64,000 nt of DNA, from assembly GCA_003640385.1 (NCBI GenBank), contig RCAB01000253.1, positions 1 through 64,000 on the forward strand, in the 5' to 3' direction. The translations under genes were made by a program, and so were the position numbers. The DNA is from Setaria digitata (Eukaryota > Nematoda > Chromadorea > Rhabditida > Setariidae). The notes under the pieces are model-generated. The model ran no database searches. It was not told the origin of the DNA and saw only the letters and a list, made by a program, of their open reading frames with translations. Shown piece after piece: positions 38,963-51,820 of the stretch (the stretch's first letter is position 1; the number at the start of each line of letters is the position of its first letter).

Positions 38963-39851
38963 CTGAAAGAGAAACTGTTCAGAATGATGAGGACATTCTC
39001 AGTCCTTCCCTACTCACGTCATACTTCTACATCGGCAAGTTCCGTGCAGTCCAACTCTCACTACGTCTAAGCCTCGAAGTACGCTACGGAATATCCAGGG
39101 AATGTAACGTTTGCAAATTAGCCTCTCTTTCGCTATATCACGATAACTGCCATCGCTATAATTATCACTTTCGTCATCATAAGTTTACTGTCAGTTGTTA
39201 TCTTCCATCTCGACCACAACATCCATCTTTCTTCGGGACAGTCAATTTCAATTGCTCAAATTACAAAATCGCACAGATTCAACGATTCCCTTCTGTGCAG
39301 GAGAAGTGTGCTCAATCCTAGTGAAAGTATCGAGTGTAACACTGCTACTTTACACGTGACACGTGAATCCTCACGTCAGGCTAGGGAGCATGCCACTTCC
39401 CGTTTGCTGGAGAGAGCATGAGATGGTGAGTGTCATCATTAGCTGCTTGGCCAGTAGAGAAGAGCAGACTTAAGAGGAGGGGAGAGAGTGCATTAATGAG
39501 CTGCAGTGTCGAGACATTACAGATGGCAGAGGGCACGGCTAACATTTGCATAGATTTCCAGGCGAGTAGGCGGCGAAACACTGCAACGAGATAGCACTTG
39601 AAGAAAGGAGACAAGCAGACGGAGATGCGGCAAGTGCCACCTGACGATGGTATTGCCTGGCAGAGACGCAGAGGAGAGAATTTGAATTGAAGAAGCAGAG
39701 GATGGAGGATGCCGTCTTCTGCGGCTGGTGCGCCTTCCACCTACGGGATTTAAGTGGTCGGGGGATCGACTTCGGAGGTCGCGGGGAGATGTGCGGTTTT
39801 GCGGGAAAAGTGTGTAGACGACTTCGTGTTTCACGTGAGTACGTAAGTCTT

Positions 39852-42800
39852 GCAGGATGTGTGCCTTTGCAGGAATAGGTGGAGGGGACAGACGTCACGT
39901 AAGGATCAGAGCAGCACAGTGTCAGTGAGCAACAAGAAGGAAAGAAATAGGCGACTAGAGCGACGGAGCAGACTGGATGATCCGGAAGCCCCGAACGGAC
40001 GGTATAGTCATCCGGACCTGCAGGAGTACGAACGGCAGCAACAATTTGAGGAGACATCGGCACCCTCATATCAGCAGACTTTCGGAAGACGCAAGCCTCG
40101 TCAACAGGAGGAGATTTACTCGACTGGCTGGGCCACAGAAGAGATCCGGCAAAACCGTTCCAAGCCTATTCCCCTACAGCAACATACAACATTCAACAAA
40201 CAGAAACTGGAAAAATTGTCGCAGCGACAGCGAAATTCGATTTTTGCAATCGCAAGGTTGGTCTCTTCTGCCGTTTCCTTCTTGCTTTCTACAATATGTC
40301 CCTGCAGGCCTATCGGTTCTGGTATGTTTCTCCTTCATTGTGACAATGAGACGGTGGCTTCCAGTATTTCCTTGTGATGGCCTCCCACTGATTTGGGTAG
40401 GGACAAGGAATGACACTGGCTGAAAGGTTGTCAGAGTGGCAGTGACCTGCATATTTTCATGGCTGTGCAATTTATGTCTAATTAAAACAGGTTTGTAGTA
40501 GGATGGAACAACTGATTTTTAAGATGAAGATCCCGAACTAATTCGTTAACTATTACCCAAGTGCATTTTTTGGTATTCTTAAACTCGTGAGAAGAATGTC
40601 ATGTTATGTGTTGCTGTCATCCACTTTGTGTCAGCTACATTCCTTTAGGCTTTATTGCAACTGTATTGTATTTGAATAAACTCAAGATATTTTTACCATT
40701 TCATACAAATATTGTTTTTTCCCCATTTTCAGGGCAAAGTTGAATTCTTTTGTCAGTCGACTTAGTATAAGTGGTGGAACAGGATGTGCCGCAACTCGAA
40801 TTTTAACTAGCACCAGCAGTATCAGCACTGCCGACAACGATCGGTCATCTGTTATTTCATTCCCTTTACGACAGGAATCCCAAAATGCTACCCAGACTGA
40901 TCCCCAATCAGTCGTGGTGTCAGCATTATCGTCATCAATACGGGCAAATACTTCACTTCCCAATAGTACGGTACACTCAGATCTTGGTACTTCCGAATCC
41001 TGCTGCAGTGCCGGTAGTATAAGTGTACAAAATGAACTACAGTTGGCAAAGTCTCCGGCAGCAACAACAGCGTTTCTTTATCATTGCAACGCTTCATCTA
41101 ATCCAAACAATGCTGATGAACATCAGCACCACTTGCAAAAGCAAAAGCCAACAACATTTTCAGCATCTTTCCAGCAGATCAGTTATCCAGCTGCCGTTTA
41201 TTTAACCGATGGTGAAAATAGTTATTTCGGCAAGGTATGATAACTTCTCTTTAGGTTTTCATAAGTATTCTGTTTAAGAATTCAATGGACTAGCCGTTCA
41301 TGTCTCGCCCCCCTACTAGTTGTTATGTAAGGATTTTTGCGCACCTCCAAAAATACATTGAGTCATGTGCATCATTTTCAAATCGTATGTTGCGTGAATT
41401 TGGTGATCAGAAAATGCATATTCGTTAGTTTTTTTCTTTTTGAAAGCAGATCACTATTCAGTTTCGTGTTTTTTCCATCATTCTTAGTTATGACGTTTTC
41501 GTAATCAACTTCCGCAGTTTTGCAAAAAATGTTTTATAGTTTCTTCCAGGAAGTAGTTCTTCCGAATCATTTCCTTCAATAATAAGCACGAGAATTTCAG
41601 CAGTTTTTAACTTCGAAGTAAAAATTTTTTCCCAAGATTTCAAAAACTGTATTAGATATCATTCGCGCTTCACAGAAGTAAGGTTTTTGTCAGGACGAGG
41701 GTTTTTTTAGAAATGTTTGAGGATAGTTTTGATAGAAATCAAACATATTCTGCAACAGACAGACCCGGTTTGCCAAATTATAAACATTGCTGAGTGGTTT
41801 AGGATTTATTATAGTTTAGAAAAATGATGTTGTTTGTGTCTGCTATTGCTTGGTATATCCCTTTCTTATATATATTTTCTTCTTATATCCCTTTCCTTTC
41901 TTAGTTCAGCCACACACTTACATAGAGATTGAACTTGCGCTGATTTCTGTACGTGTATATCGAGAGACATTTTATTGGGTAATAAGTTTGGGAAGGAGGT
42001 CAGTGCAGAGCGGATAAATGGTTGTCTGATCTCTGCTTTTAACAGATATGACTGACTTTTGCAGTGGTCATTTCTTGTGGAAGAAATAGAAAATAGTGTT
42101 GAAAGTAAAGCAGCATTATATTGTCTGGAGATTTAAAAGTAACCCAAAAATCTGTTACGTTTTGCAGCAAAAAAAGGAAAAAAGGAAAACATCGAGACAG
42201 CTCGTGATGACGACTGGAGAAGGTGAGATGAACGCAAGAAAGATAAGATGAATTTGTTATAAAAGTGGAGGCAAGATGACCTGTTGTCATCCTTCCTTTT
42301 TTCTTTAGCTTCATATTGCTCATCAATTCTTTTATCTATGGTTTTGCTGATAGGTGGAGGAATCGTCTTATCATTAAACAACAAAAAAAAAAAGTATGAA
42401 ATTTGCTGTAAATACTGAGGGGATCACTCATCCCCTCTTATTATTGGTTGAATTGAATACATTAAAGGGACTTTTTTTTTTTCACTGGCAAGAAATTTTG
42501 GGTAACACTGATACTTAGTGAACTGTTACAGCATAGCATAAAAAGAAATGAGTTAAACAAGCTATTTTAGCAATAACTATCATTTCAAGCGTAGGCTAAA
42601 AGACTATGTGTGATCGAATAGCAAGGAGTAAACTGCTGCCTATAAAAATTTTAGAAAAGGACTGAAAAGGTGAAGATGTTAAGAAAAACGATGCTTGGTA
42701 CCCTTTTTATTCCAGCAAACTTAAGTTCGAAATTAGCTATTTGCCAATGACTGGATGAGGCAAAAATCAAAAAATGAGAGTCGTTTTTTCGAACTGTTGT

Positions 42801-44842
42801 TTTAACGTTTCATTTTTACTGCTTTAGTATGTAATAAAACGCATTTATCGGTAGTAGTAGTAATAATAAGTAGTGATAGTTATTTGATTTGGAAATTATC
42901 TTTGCAGCAGAAATTTGAACTGCTTATAAAAAGAATATCACAATTTTTTTTTCCTCTTCAGCACATCTTTCTATTCCGTAATGTCCATCAGTTATTTAGT
43001 ACTGGTGAAAAAAAGTCTTGAGATGATGGATGTTAATTCACATTTCATTGTGTTTTGGAAATCATTTTGTACCTACGTTAACAGACAGAAAAATGACAAT
43101 GGAAAAGATGGAACTTTTAAGTTAAGCATTTGATTTGTGTTGTAGTTTTTTATTATCCAAAAAAGAAATGTAGAAATAGTGCAACTTCATGCTTCATTCT
43201 TTTTTCTTTTCTATTTCTGATTTTGTCATTTATTCCAGAAAATTATTTTCCTCTTTATTTCGTTTTTTTTTTTTTTTTTTCTTTTTTACTTTTTTTCCCT
43301 TTCAGATCGGGTACTGTGAATTTTTGCCGCATTTCGGAAACTGGAAAAAAACTAGATTTATGATTTTTTGGTTTTGAAAAATGAAAATAAATGTTTTTGG
43401 GTGAGAGGAAAAAGGGCTGGATTATTTACAAACGGCTGATTGCCACCCCTGCTTTGTTGATTGTATGGATGTTGTTGTGGTATTATTCATTAAAAAAATT
43501 ATTCACCAACCTCTCCCCTTTTCCGCACTTTTCGTTCTTAATTATATATATATATATATCTGATATGGCATAGGTAGAGGGTGAGCCAGCTGATAAGAAA
43601 GTTTGAATGGTACAGACAGGACAACATGTGATTTCGATTTCTGTGTGATGTTTCCCGCCGTGGTGCATCGGTGAACAAACGATCAAAAAAACTTTTTCGT
43701 GTGCTGGGAATTTTCTCTCTTGTAAACAACATCTAACTTTTTCCACCACTGCGTTTCGTACACGAACAGACGGAGCGGTTTTTGGACTTCAAATGCTGAA
43801 ATAAAGGAATAGCAGATAAGATGAGGATTTCGATGAGTCAGTGAAATCTTTTGTAAAGAATGCTGTGGAATCGATTCAGCAATAGTGTTACTTCGTAAGA
43901 ATGTCACCAGATGAGCAAAAGGGATTAAGTAAAAGCAGACAAATGTGTGTAGGATATGCAAGTTGAGGGATGAAAGTTCAAATCTGAAAAGGATTTGTAA
44001 GTGTTGCACTACGAACCAGTTTAGGTGTGGTAACTTTCTGAGCATTGTAAGTTTTTTTTTTTTTCCGGAAGAACTTACCTCTTTCTTTTCCTTTTTATTT
44101 TCAGGAACGTTTAGTACCAAAAGAGGAGAATGAGAGATGGATTCGAGCACCACCCAATTGTAATCCGTTCGATATGCGCGCATCTTTTACCTGCTCCTCA
44201 TTATCATGCAAAGCTCGAGTTCCTCAAGCTACTTATGGTCGCAGTAGGCTTAATACAGCAACTGGTATCGAACGACCAAGTTCCAGTGGAATACCACTAG
44301 CTCTGCGAAATAATGGTTATCGTGGTCGTGAATGTACCGAGCAAGCTCGAAGCAATGATAGCTTACTAACAGATTGTCGACAGCATGAAGATGGTTGCTT
44401 TTCATCACACTTACGGTGGCTTTCAATGAAAGAATTCAATGGTAACCGGTCGCAATCAAACTCTCGTCCGGTGGTTTATGTTCCGGTTCTTTGTGAAACA
44501 ATCTGTGATACAAACATTCACGGTACCGTTCGGAATAGCATTACAAGTGATGATAGTCATAACGTTATCAGTAAGCCATCATCACCGTCACCGTCATCTT
44601 CATCATCACTGTTGTTACAGCAAAAGTCTACCACCTTCCCTATTACATCTGCATTTGCATCCGCTGATGATGTAAATATTAGTGCTAGTGGTTGTATATC
44701 AATTCCTGTGAATTATAGTACTGACATGGTGGCACATCAATTGTCAAGCAGGAAATTCGACAAAGCGGAAGAGGAAACAGAAGTGGAAGAGGAAAAGGTT
44801 GAGGAATTAAAGGATGAAATTATCGCGAGTCTTTCGTCTTAA
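39852..44842 (+). CDS. Large Ser/Gln-rich protein, unidentified, 5' end missing
   Basis: Three exons join in phase: about 39852-40256, 40733-41234 and 44105-44842, about 547 codons with no Met near the beginning, so at least one 5' exon is missing. Exon 1 is basic and Gln-rich, with phrases such as SRLDDPEAPNGRYSHPDLQE and QKLEKLSQRQRNS. Exon 2 is a long Ser/Thr/Asn/Gln-rich region ending DGENSYFGK. Exon 3 begins ERLVPKEENERWIRAPPNCN, continues with a Cys-containing segment and a Ser run encoded by TCA/TCT repeats, and ends in a Glu-rich tail (EEETEVEEEKVEELKDE). No catalytic domain, signal peptide or membrane segment was seen. Disorder is likely. The conserved-looking part is the exon 2/3 junction. 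The minus-strand frames over exon 1 are treated as shadows. I cannot name the family. Confidence 0.65.
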
Positions 44843-45860
44843 TTACTGCTCATTTTACTTCTGTGGTAAGAGTGGGAGGGAATTGGTAGTATATATCGAA
44901 AAAGCCATAGGAACCAAAATACCTTTCCAGAAATGAAATTCATGATTTTCAGGATCGTATAATGTCAAGGGAAGAGAAGGATGGAAAGGTCTCTTTGTGC
45001 AGATGTATGGAAGATGGAACAAAGTTATTGTATTGTTTGGATTGACGTATTTGATTCATTCTTGTCTGGTGATAGCTGCTATTTTCAAATTCTGGAAAAC
45101 TTTCAACAAAATTTAGCAGTAAAGATTTGTTCAAGGAGAAGTTCCATTTCGATGGGCATAGAATCCTGCTTTTAATTATTTTTAAAAATTATCATCTAGC
45201 TGATCTACTCAGAAAAATTAATCGTGCATTTATCAACTTCCTTTCTATGCTATTTTTCTCTTTTTTTTCCCCTCCCCAACCTTCTCCTCTTTCTTCTCTG
45301 ATAACTCACCCTTATTCAATTCTTGTCCTTTACATCCAGTTTATTCAGATCACTTTTCATTGCCTGTTTCAGTAACAATTTATTTGTTCGATTATAGTGC
45401 ACGTAATATTTCTTTACAAGTTTACAAAAGGGTTACACAATACCGTTTCATAATACGCGTATTTGCGGAACAAGATGATTTAAAGATTGTCTTCTTTTTT
45501 TTCTTTGTTGAATAAAATGTAAATATGACCGTCCGCATCAGCTAGATGTGTTTACTTCCAAAACAGTCTCATTAGTGGTATTTAGCACATTCAGCACAAG
45601 TTACAGGTTACAAAATTTGGATTATTGGGACGAATAAGAGCCGGTGATCTTTATGTACCGCACAGTTTTTGTGCCTATTTGCTGAACGAGTTTCCCGCTT
45701 TTTGTTGTGCCGAGAAAATGCGGAAGCGAAACACGCAGCGCACGTAAGAATCAGAGCAACTGCAAACGGAGATGTTTTTTTCGCCCTATACGCACAAATT
45801 CCTCATTGTTTCAAATAAAAAAAGATTTGTTGTATACCTGAGTGTAGGTACTGACCGCTA
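44843..45860. other. Intergenic region
   Basis: Between the Ser/Gln-rich gene and the small minus-strand candidate. One forward stretch from about 45607 to 45747 follows an acceptor and reads TKFGLLGRIRAGDLYVPHSF before a stop; it is coding-like but unsupported. Confidence 0.35.
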
Positions 45861-46406
45861 TTAACGTAAACTGTAGCTGAGATTGAAAATGCTTCGTTTT
45901 ATCTGCAAAATAGTCATAATAATCATGTTGACAGAAGATGCAAGCGCATTATTGTGCATTTTACCGCCCTGCTTTCTGCAACTCTCATTCCGGTAATGAA
46001 TGAGCCGAAGGGAACAACAGACGAAAGGCAATTTTACTTGTGGTGAAGTTTGGGTGATTCTTCGGCTCAACCGCTGGCTATCGTTGTCGAGGATGGTGCA
46101 TCGGTACTGACGAAGAACAGAGAAGAAATGTGATCTGAGATGACCATTTGACCGTTGGCTTCTAGCATCTTATACATGAAGTCAGTGTCTAAAACGGAAG
46201 TTCTCAGGAACGAAAAGACACACACTGATAATTTGTCCAGCTTCCACTGAGTTAGTTGACATCCATTGTTGTTTAGATTCAGATTCACTACTTCATACTT
46301 CTGAAACACACTCCTGATCTTGAACCATCTGACGAACTCTCTCCAGCCTACACCAAACTGCGCACGATCTCTTCTGAGCACGTCTCCCGACCGGTTCTTC
46401 AGTCAT
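45861..46406 (-). CDS. Small two-exon cysteine-containing protein (candidate)
   Basis: Exon 1 (46406-46299) starts at ATG, reads MTEEPVGRRAQKRSCAVWC and then LERVRQMVQDQECVSE, and ends at a GTATGA donor in phase 0. Exon 2 (46106-45861) follows a very strong acceptor with a long pyrimidine tract, starts YRCTILDNDSQRL and stays open to TAA, for 117 residues in total. Eight cysteines are present and there is no signal peptide. The C-terminal third has a hydrophobic patch (SVNMIIMTILQI). I do not recognise it. The splice signals support it more than its length does. It is divergent from cdt-1, about 830 bp away. Confidence 0.4.
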
Positions 46407-47238
46407 GAAACTCAGCATCCTTCAATTACCATCGTAATGTCATCGTCGTAAGACCACTTTCGATATCGATTGTTGTCGATTGCGGGAGTAATTTGAATTC
46501 TGATAAGGATAGTAGCTTGTCTGTTGGGTTTCGAGTTGGTTTTAGGGTGTGGCGGCTAATGGTCGCGGGAATTCCCAGAGGCTTGTTCTGGGGTTTACTG
46601 CTTATCCTAAATCTCCTGTTCACAGAAGCTGGGTTTTCTCTTTTGCAAATTCTTAAGGGAGTCGTGTAATGTAGAGAAACGCAGTCTGTTTTAATTATGT
46701 TTATAATAATGATTTTCGTATTTTTTCACTTTATGTTCATGATATCTTTCACCTTCGTTATTCATTGCTTATCCAACACTGAACACTCAGTTTGAAATTA
46801 TAATTAATAATTCAGCGGAGATTTTCATTTTCAATTGTCGCAGCGCAAGTAGATAGTTACGATTCAAAATTTGGACTTATCATTGCTCTATATTTGAAGA
46901 CTGTGAACAATTACAATAATGTTTTTATGGGGATCATGACAACTCTTATTTAGTAAGAAATGGAGGAGCAGCTAATGCTTCACCGAGATATTTGGTTTAA
47001 TGTTGTTATAAAATTGACAACCAATCTGAAGCTTGGTGAAATTGATATTGCATCTGTAACAGTACAATTCAATACCCATCAAACAGTATCTTTACCTTTA
47101 TTTGTATGAGGAATGAGGGAAATGGAGTTAATTTGTAACCGGTATTGAATGCTCATGAGATGTGTCTATTCTGTAAGCTATATTCAATTAGTCGATATCC
47201 AAATTACGCATTTTCATTTTTCTTTTCAGAGATAACAG
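46407..47238. promoter_or_regulatory. Upstream region of cdt-1
   Basis: About 830 bp of AT-rich sequence between the divergent small candidate gene and cdt-1. A strong TTTTCTTTTCAG acceptor ends at 47229, ten bases before the cdt-1 ATG. It may be a spliced-leader trans-splice site or an intron acceptor. Confidence 0.45.
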
Positions 47239-50200
47239 ATGTCAACCAAAAAAGTAAGAACAAAAATTCGTTCCAAAACAGCAGGAAAAACAGAGTGGCC
47301 AGTTGCAGCATCGGCGTCAAGTGGTCAAACAAAAGTAGTCGAATATTTCCGGATTACCCACCGTGATCCAACCAAAAAATATAAACGCCTGAAGATATTT
47401 GGTGAAGATGATGAGGTTAGTGGACGTAAGGTCATGTTTTCTTACTCATTCAGTGTTGGAGTCATAGATCAGATTGTTTAACTCTAAAGCCGAGTAAATT
47501 ACATGACTATTTTGTTGTCTAGTACATCTGCTAGGCAGCTATGATCCAGGTGGGCATGGCTACCAAAGGAGGCATTAACTATGAAATGTTTAATTTGCTA
47601 GCTAGATCTTGATTGTTTTCTCCACTTGTTTACGCAACTAAACAATGAAGTGAAATTTCAGTTGAAATCGGATTTTTTTGCAGTTAGAAAAAATCAGACA
47701 TACTCTAGAATCGCCGAACAAAATGGCTCGTTTAAAGTCACCGCAAACGTCGCTATCTGGAAATGAAATTGAAAAAAGCAATCAAGAATGGGTTTTGCCG
47801 GTCACATCTCAAGTCACTGAGAAGACAGATGTCACTTTAAAGAATGATGAAGTAAAAAAAAATGATGATGACGATGATAAATCTGTTCTGGAAATTATGG
47901 GGAAGAGCGAACCATCTGCGAGTCCAACAAAGAAAATAGCAGAAATAGGATTAAAGGGAAAGGAAAAGGAGATATATGGTGCCAAAAAAACAACTAATAA
48001 AACTAAGCATGATGCAGTAAATGATGTTTTTGTACTGCCAGAGAATGAAAGAGACAACGCGATTAACGATGATTTGAGGTTAATTTGGTTTTTTTTTTTA
48101 ATCTTTTTCTGCAATACATCAACTATTATTCTGATAATCTTGCTTCGGCGCATATCCCGCATATCCTTGTCGGATCATTTTTGAGATTAAATCTTTAGGC
48201 AAAATATTCTTGCCGGTAATTGTGTTGCTCATGTTGTAAAAGTTTCCACATCTCATTTATTGAATTTTAGTATTCTACCAAGCGCAGTAAAATTAGTCGA
48301 AAACATCAAAAACAGTACAGGATCAATTTTAAGTGAAACACTTCCACTTCCAGCAAAGTACGAACGTTTATTGCGACTATTCGAGTACACAGAAGTGGCA
48401 AGTCACATTTTTAAGAAAATATTTTGAGCAAATAAGCAGGAAGGAAGGAAGTTGTAGCAAATTAAGAGGAAGAATTTAGTTTTCGAATTAAGATTGTCTC
48501 TTATTGGCTTTTTATTTATTTGTCTTTTTAGTTACAGATTGTTAATTTTTGTAATCTAGACTATTTAGAACGGCACGGTTCTAGAAAGTCCTATTATCTG
48601 TTAAGATCTGTGTTGCGTCATCACCAAAATTTTCTCATAACACTGGTTTTAAAAAAAATTAATATGTTAATATGTATTTTGAGCTTTCATATTCAAGTTT
48701 TAATCGATTTCAGGTTGTTTCGTGGTTAGAAACGCAAGGCAAACGAATTACACTGAATGAGGTGATGACTAACGTACAGCGTAAACTGAAAAGGTATCTA
48801 TTTTTTTTTTTTATATTTGGTTTATATCAAAGTTTATTTTTATATCTAAAATTTATTTCTAGAAAAGAAAATTTTGCAATGAGTTTAGGGTTTTTCTGTG
48901 AGTTCAGAATTATTATTTTTTATTCTTTTGCCAACACTTTACTAGAATATGAAAAATCGGATTAAAAAAGGAAATGTTAAAACTTTTAACACTTGTTTTC
49001 AGTAACTACGATGAACAACATTTCGCAATGATATTATCGGTTTACCCTGAATCATACATTGTTCGGTGTGAACGACGTTGGTTGCCGATTGGTGGTAGGC
49101 CCTGCAGTCTCAGGGAATTTGAATATGTGATTGAACCAAATCTTATCAATGGTCCATAATTTCGACTAAGTTTTTTGAAATGTACTAAACATCTGTTTCA
49201 GAGATCGAATTCTTCAAGGGAGTTAAAATTTCACCTAAAAAATGAAGTCATTTTTAAAAAAAGAATAAAAATAATTTTTCTTTTTGGAAAGGAGAGTTCT
49301 AAGTTCTCCTTATTTTGCAGATATTGTTCTTCCACCAAAAAAGAATGTGAGGAGAACAGCTATGACAGGATCTTCACCACTCAAATCTTCGAAAATTCCT
49401 TTAATCTCCCTAACGGGAAATCCGTCAACCTTGCAGCCTTTGGGAAATCCACTAAAGTCACCAACGAAATCACCTAGCCTGCCACATTCACCGCTCAAAC
49501 TGGCTGGAAAATCATTGATTACTGGGTTTTTTTTAATTGAATTTTACTGATTAAGAGAAAATATAGACACACAAAGATTTTGATTTTGTTATTCTATTTT
49601 ATTTATTTTTATTTACATTATTTTGCAGTTGTCCTGCAAAACTGGAAGATCATCGTTTACTCCGAAAGCTGGAGTTCAGAAATCGCTTACGCACACTGGT
49701 CAATATGCAGCATGCTATTTTTTTGAGGAATGAAGGAAGTATGGTTTTGATTTATTTTCAGGGATCTGACTTTTCTCATTTTGCATCAAAAAAAAAGAAA
49801 AAGAAAAAAGAAATACGTGGGTGAAGAAATGTGCTGGAAATGCAGTTAGACTAATAGTTTCGCAATAGATTAGCTTTTTTTTTTCCTGCATATCGGTATT
49901 AGTTTATGTATAGTGCATTGAAATTTAATTTATGATATCATCAAGTTATGTTTCAGTCGAGATTTTACCCGATGAACAGCTTCCTAGATATCATCCTGAC
50001 TTTGACCTAAATGCTGTGGATGACATTACACCCGCAAAGTTACCTGAAATACCGAAGGGAGATGCTGGTCAACCTGGAACGATGAGGGAATATTTAAAAG
50101 CAGTTCCTGATAGTAGTGGCACACTCCCTGACAAAATTAAGGTTCCTTTTTATACTTTTTAATGATGTGGTGTTATTTTCGGAAGTGGCGTTCTTTTCTT

Positions 50201-50801
50201 TTCCTTTTTTCTTTATCTGAGTGACTTGATTCTCTGTGTCTTCCAGAGAGTGATCAAGGAGTTAAGAAGTCCGGAAAAGCAAGTCGCTGTTGTTGCTGAT
50301 AAATGCATACCGCTATCACCGAAAAAGTATCATGTGGAAACAAAAAATACAATAAAATCAGAACCAAGCTTGCTAGAGAGAGTATGCATCTCGTTATTTT
50401 TAGTTTTGCTACTTAAATTCTGTATGTCTGGGCGATAGTTAAAAATATTTCAAAACACTGTCCAGCGATGCTTGTAATTTAATCATTTTTAATGCTATAT
50501 CATAAAACTCTGTGAATATCCGGGGGTTTTAATTATGTTGGTCCATAGTTCTCATCAGTCATCGGGAATTGTTAAGATTCGAGCTAAAGAACGAGAACGG
50601 AAACGTCTAGAAATGATGCGAAATCCTGAAATGGAACAAAAAAAAGGGAGATTGGAAAGAATTTCTCGTTCGCTGTTGCAGTGCATTTGGAGGTTACATA
50701 TATATATATTATTATATATTATCATATATATATTATTATCTACTATATATATATATGTGGAAACAAAAAATACAATAAAATAATATAATAATATATATAA
50801 A

Positions 50802-50854
<53 letters not shown>

Positions 50855-51820
50855 GATTTTTTTTCAAATTCTACTACCATAGAATATGTTGAAGTTATTC
50901 ATTTAATACTGCTGACGAATATATTAGTCTTGATTCCTTTTCGTCTCAATTTGAAAAAACTTTGTAGTGCCGATTGAATAAATTTTCCCCACTAAATTTA
51001 AAGAAATGATTTGTTGTCAAACAAAACTTTCTGTATCTGAACCAGATTTTCATTGGATGTTGTCAGGAATAATTATTAAAAAAAAAAAAAAAAAGAAAAA
51101 AAAAAACGAATATCGCGTTCTCTGCATATATTGTTTTTATTTTTATCTCCGTAAAGCAAACTGTGAGATTAATTTATGATTGTTTGTCCATAATGATTTA
51201 TAATTAATTTGGATTGAAGAATAGTTCCATTTAACTATCTCATCTTTGCAAATTTCGGTTGCTAATATTAAAAAATAGCCCGGTTTTTTTTTCTTTCTTT
51301 TTCTTATGTAGTAGAAAGCAGTACCGAATGTTGTTGACTTGTCATTTTAGCTATTACAACCTTAAAAAGGTTGGATCAATGAAATTTGTGGAGTTAGTTG
51401 ATAAATTAGCATTCAGCATCGGCAGTATTTCAAAAGGTTTGACAAATTACTCTATTTGGAACTACCTTTTTTTTTTTTTTTCAAATCCAACCAGTTCTTT
51501 CTCTTCCGCGAAATTTTGGTTGGTCTATATCGCAACAGTTTTGATGAGTCTTTAAAAAAAAGTTGGAAAATGGTACTAGATTTACTACTTTTTATTTGAG
51601 AATAACACTTTTGAATTATATTGAATGGTCAGTTCAATTATCACTGATATTTTTTCTATTTTTAGTAGAAATTGAGGCTAGCATTAATTTGCTATGCGAT
51701 GTCTGCCCATCCTACTTTAAAATGGTTGAAGTGAAGAACGAAAAATACGTCCACTTGAAGAACAACAGTTTTTTGGCTATCCGAGACGCTGTAGATGCAG
51801 AAATCAAAAAATGTATTTAA
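47239..51820 (+). CDS. cdt-1: DNA replication licensing factor CDT1
   Basis: Loads the MCM2-7 helicase onto origins together with ORC and CDC6, and is destroyed in S phase through PCNA and CRL4-CDT2. Twelve exons join in phase: 47239-47415, 47684-48078, 48271-48394, 48714-48793, 49003-49151, 49321-49525, 49629-49738, 49957-50141, 50247-50381, 50559-50692, 51351-51436 and 51666-51820, giving about 644 residues. Near the N-terminus QTKVVEYF (residues 30-37) is a PIP box, as expected for the CDT2 degron. Exons 3-5 encode the geminin-binding fold, with LPAKYERLLRLFEYTE and then VYPESYIVRCERRW. Exons 8-12 carry the linker and C-terminal winged helix (MCM-binding), with RAKERERKRLEMMR and KYVHLKNNSFLAI. 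The exon 3 donor is read as GTGGCA; a GC donor three bases further would add one Val. Exon 10 uses the internal acceptor at 50558. Confidence 0.9.
50332..50781 (+). repeat. 27-bp exon 9 fragment repeated inside intron 10
   Basis: The exon 9 stretch that encodes VETKNTIK (50332-50358, starting ATGTGGAAACAAAAAATACA) is repeated exactly at 50755-50781, in the intron after exon 10 and in the middle of an AT microsatellite. Confidence 0.9.
50697..50850. repeat. AT microsatellite in cdt-1 intron 10
   Basis: Imperfect TA and TAT repeats surround the copied exon fragment and end in a nearly pure (TA)n tract of about 45 bp near 50808-50850. It starts right after the exon 10 donor. Confidence 0.9.

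Noticed and set aside
39381..40069. Long minus-strand frames of 105-176 codons
   Set aside because: They lie partly antisense to the spliced + strand exon at 39852-40256 and in GC-rich sequence where stops are rare. No splice or family support.
40550..40562. ATTACCCAAGT, resembling part of the nematode spliced leader SL1
   Set aside because: Only about 11 bases match and no 5S or SL RNA context or Sm site is present; it lies in an intron.
43130..43377. Forward Phe-rich frames in the 2.9-kb intron of the Ser/Gln-rich gene
   Set aside because: Created by poly-T tracts; no donor in phase.
51259..51555. Forward 98-codon frame around cdt-1 exon 11
   Set aside because: Only 51351-51436 is needed by the CDT1 fold and bounded by good splice sites; the rest is intron with a T run.
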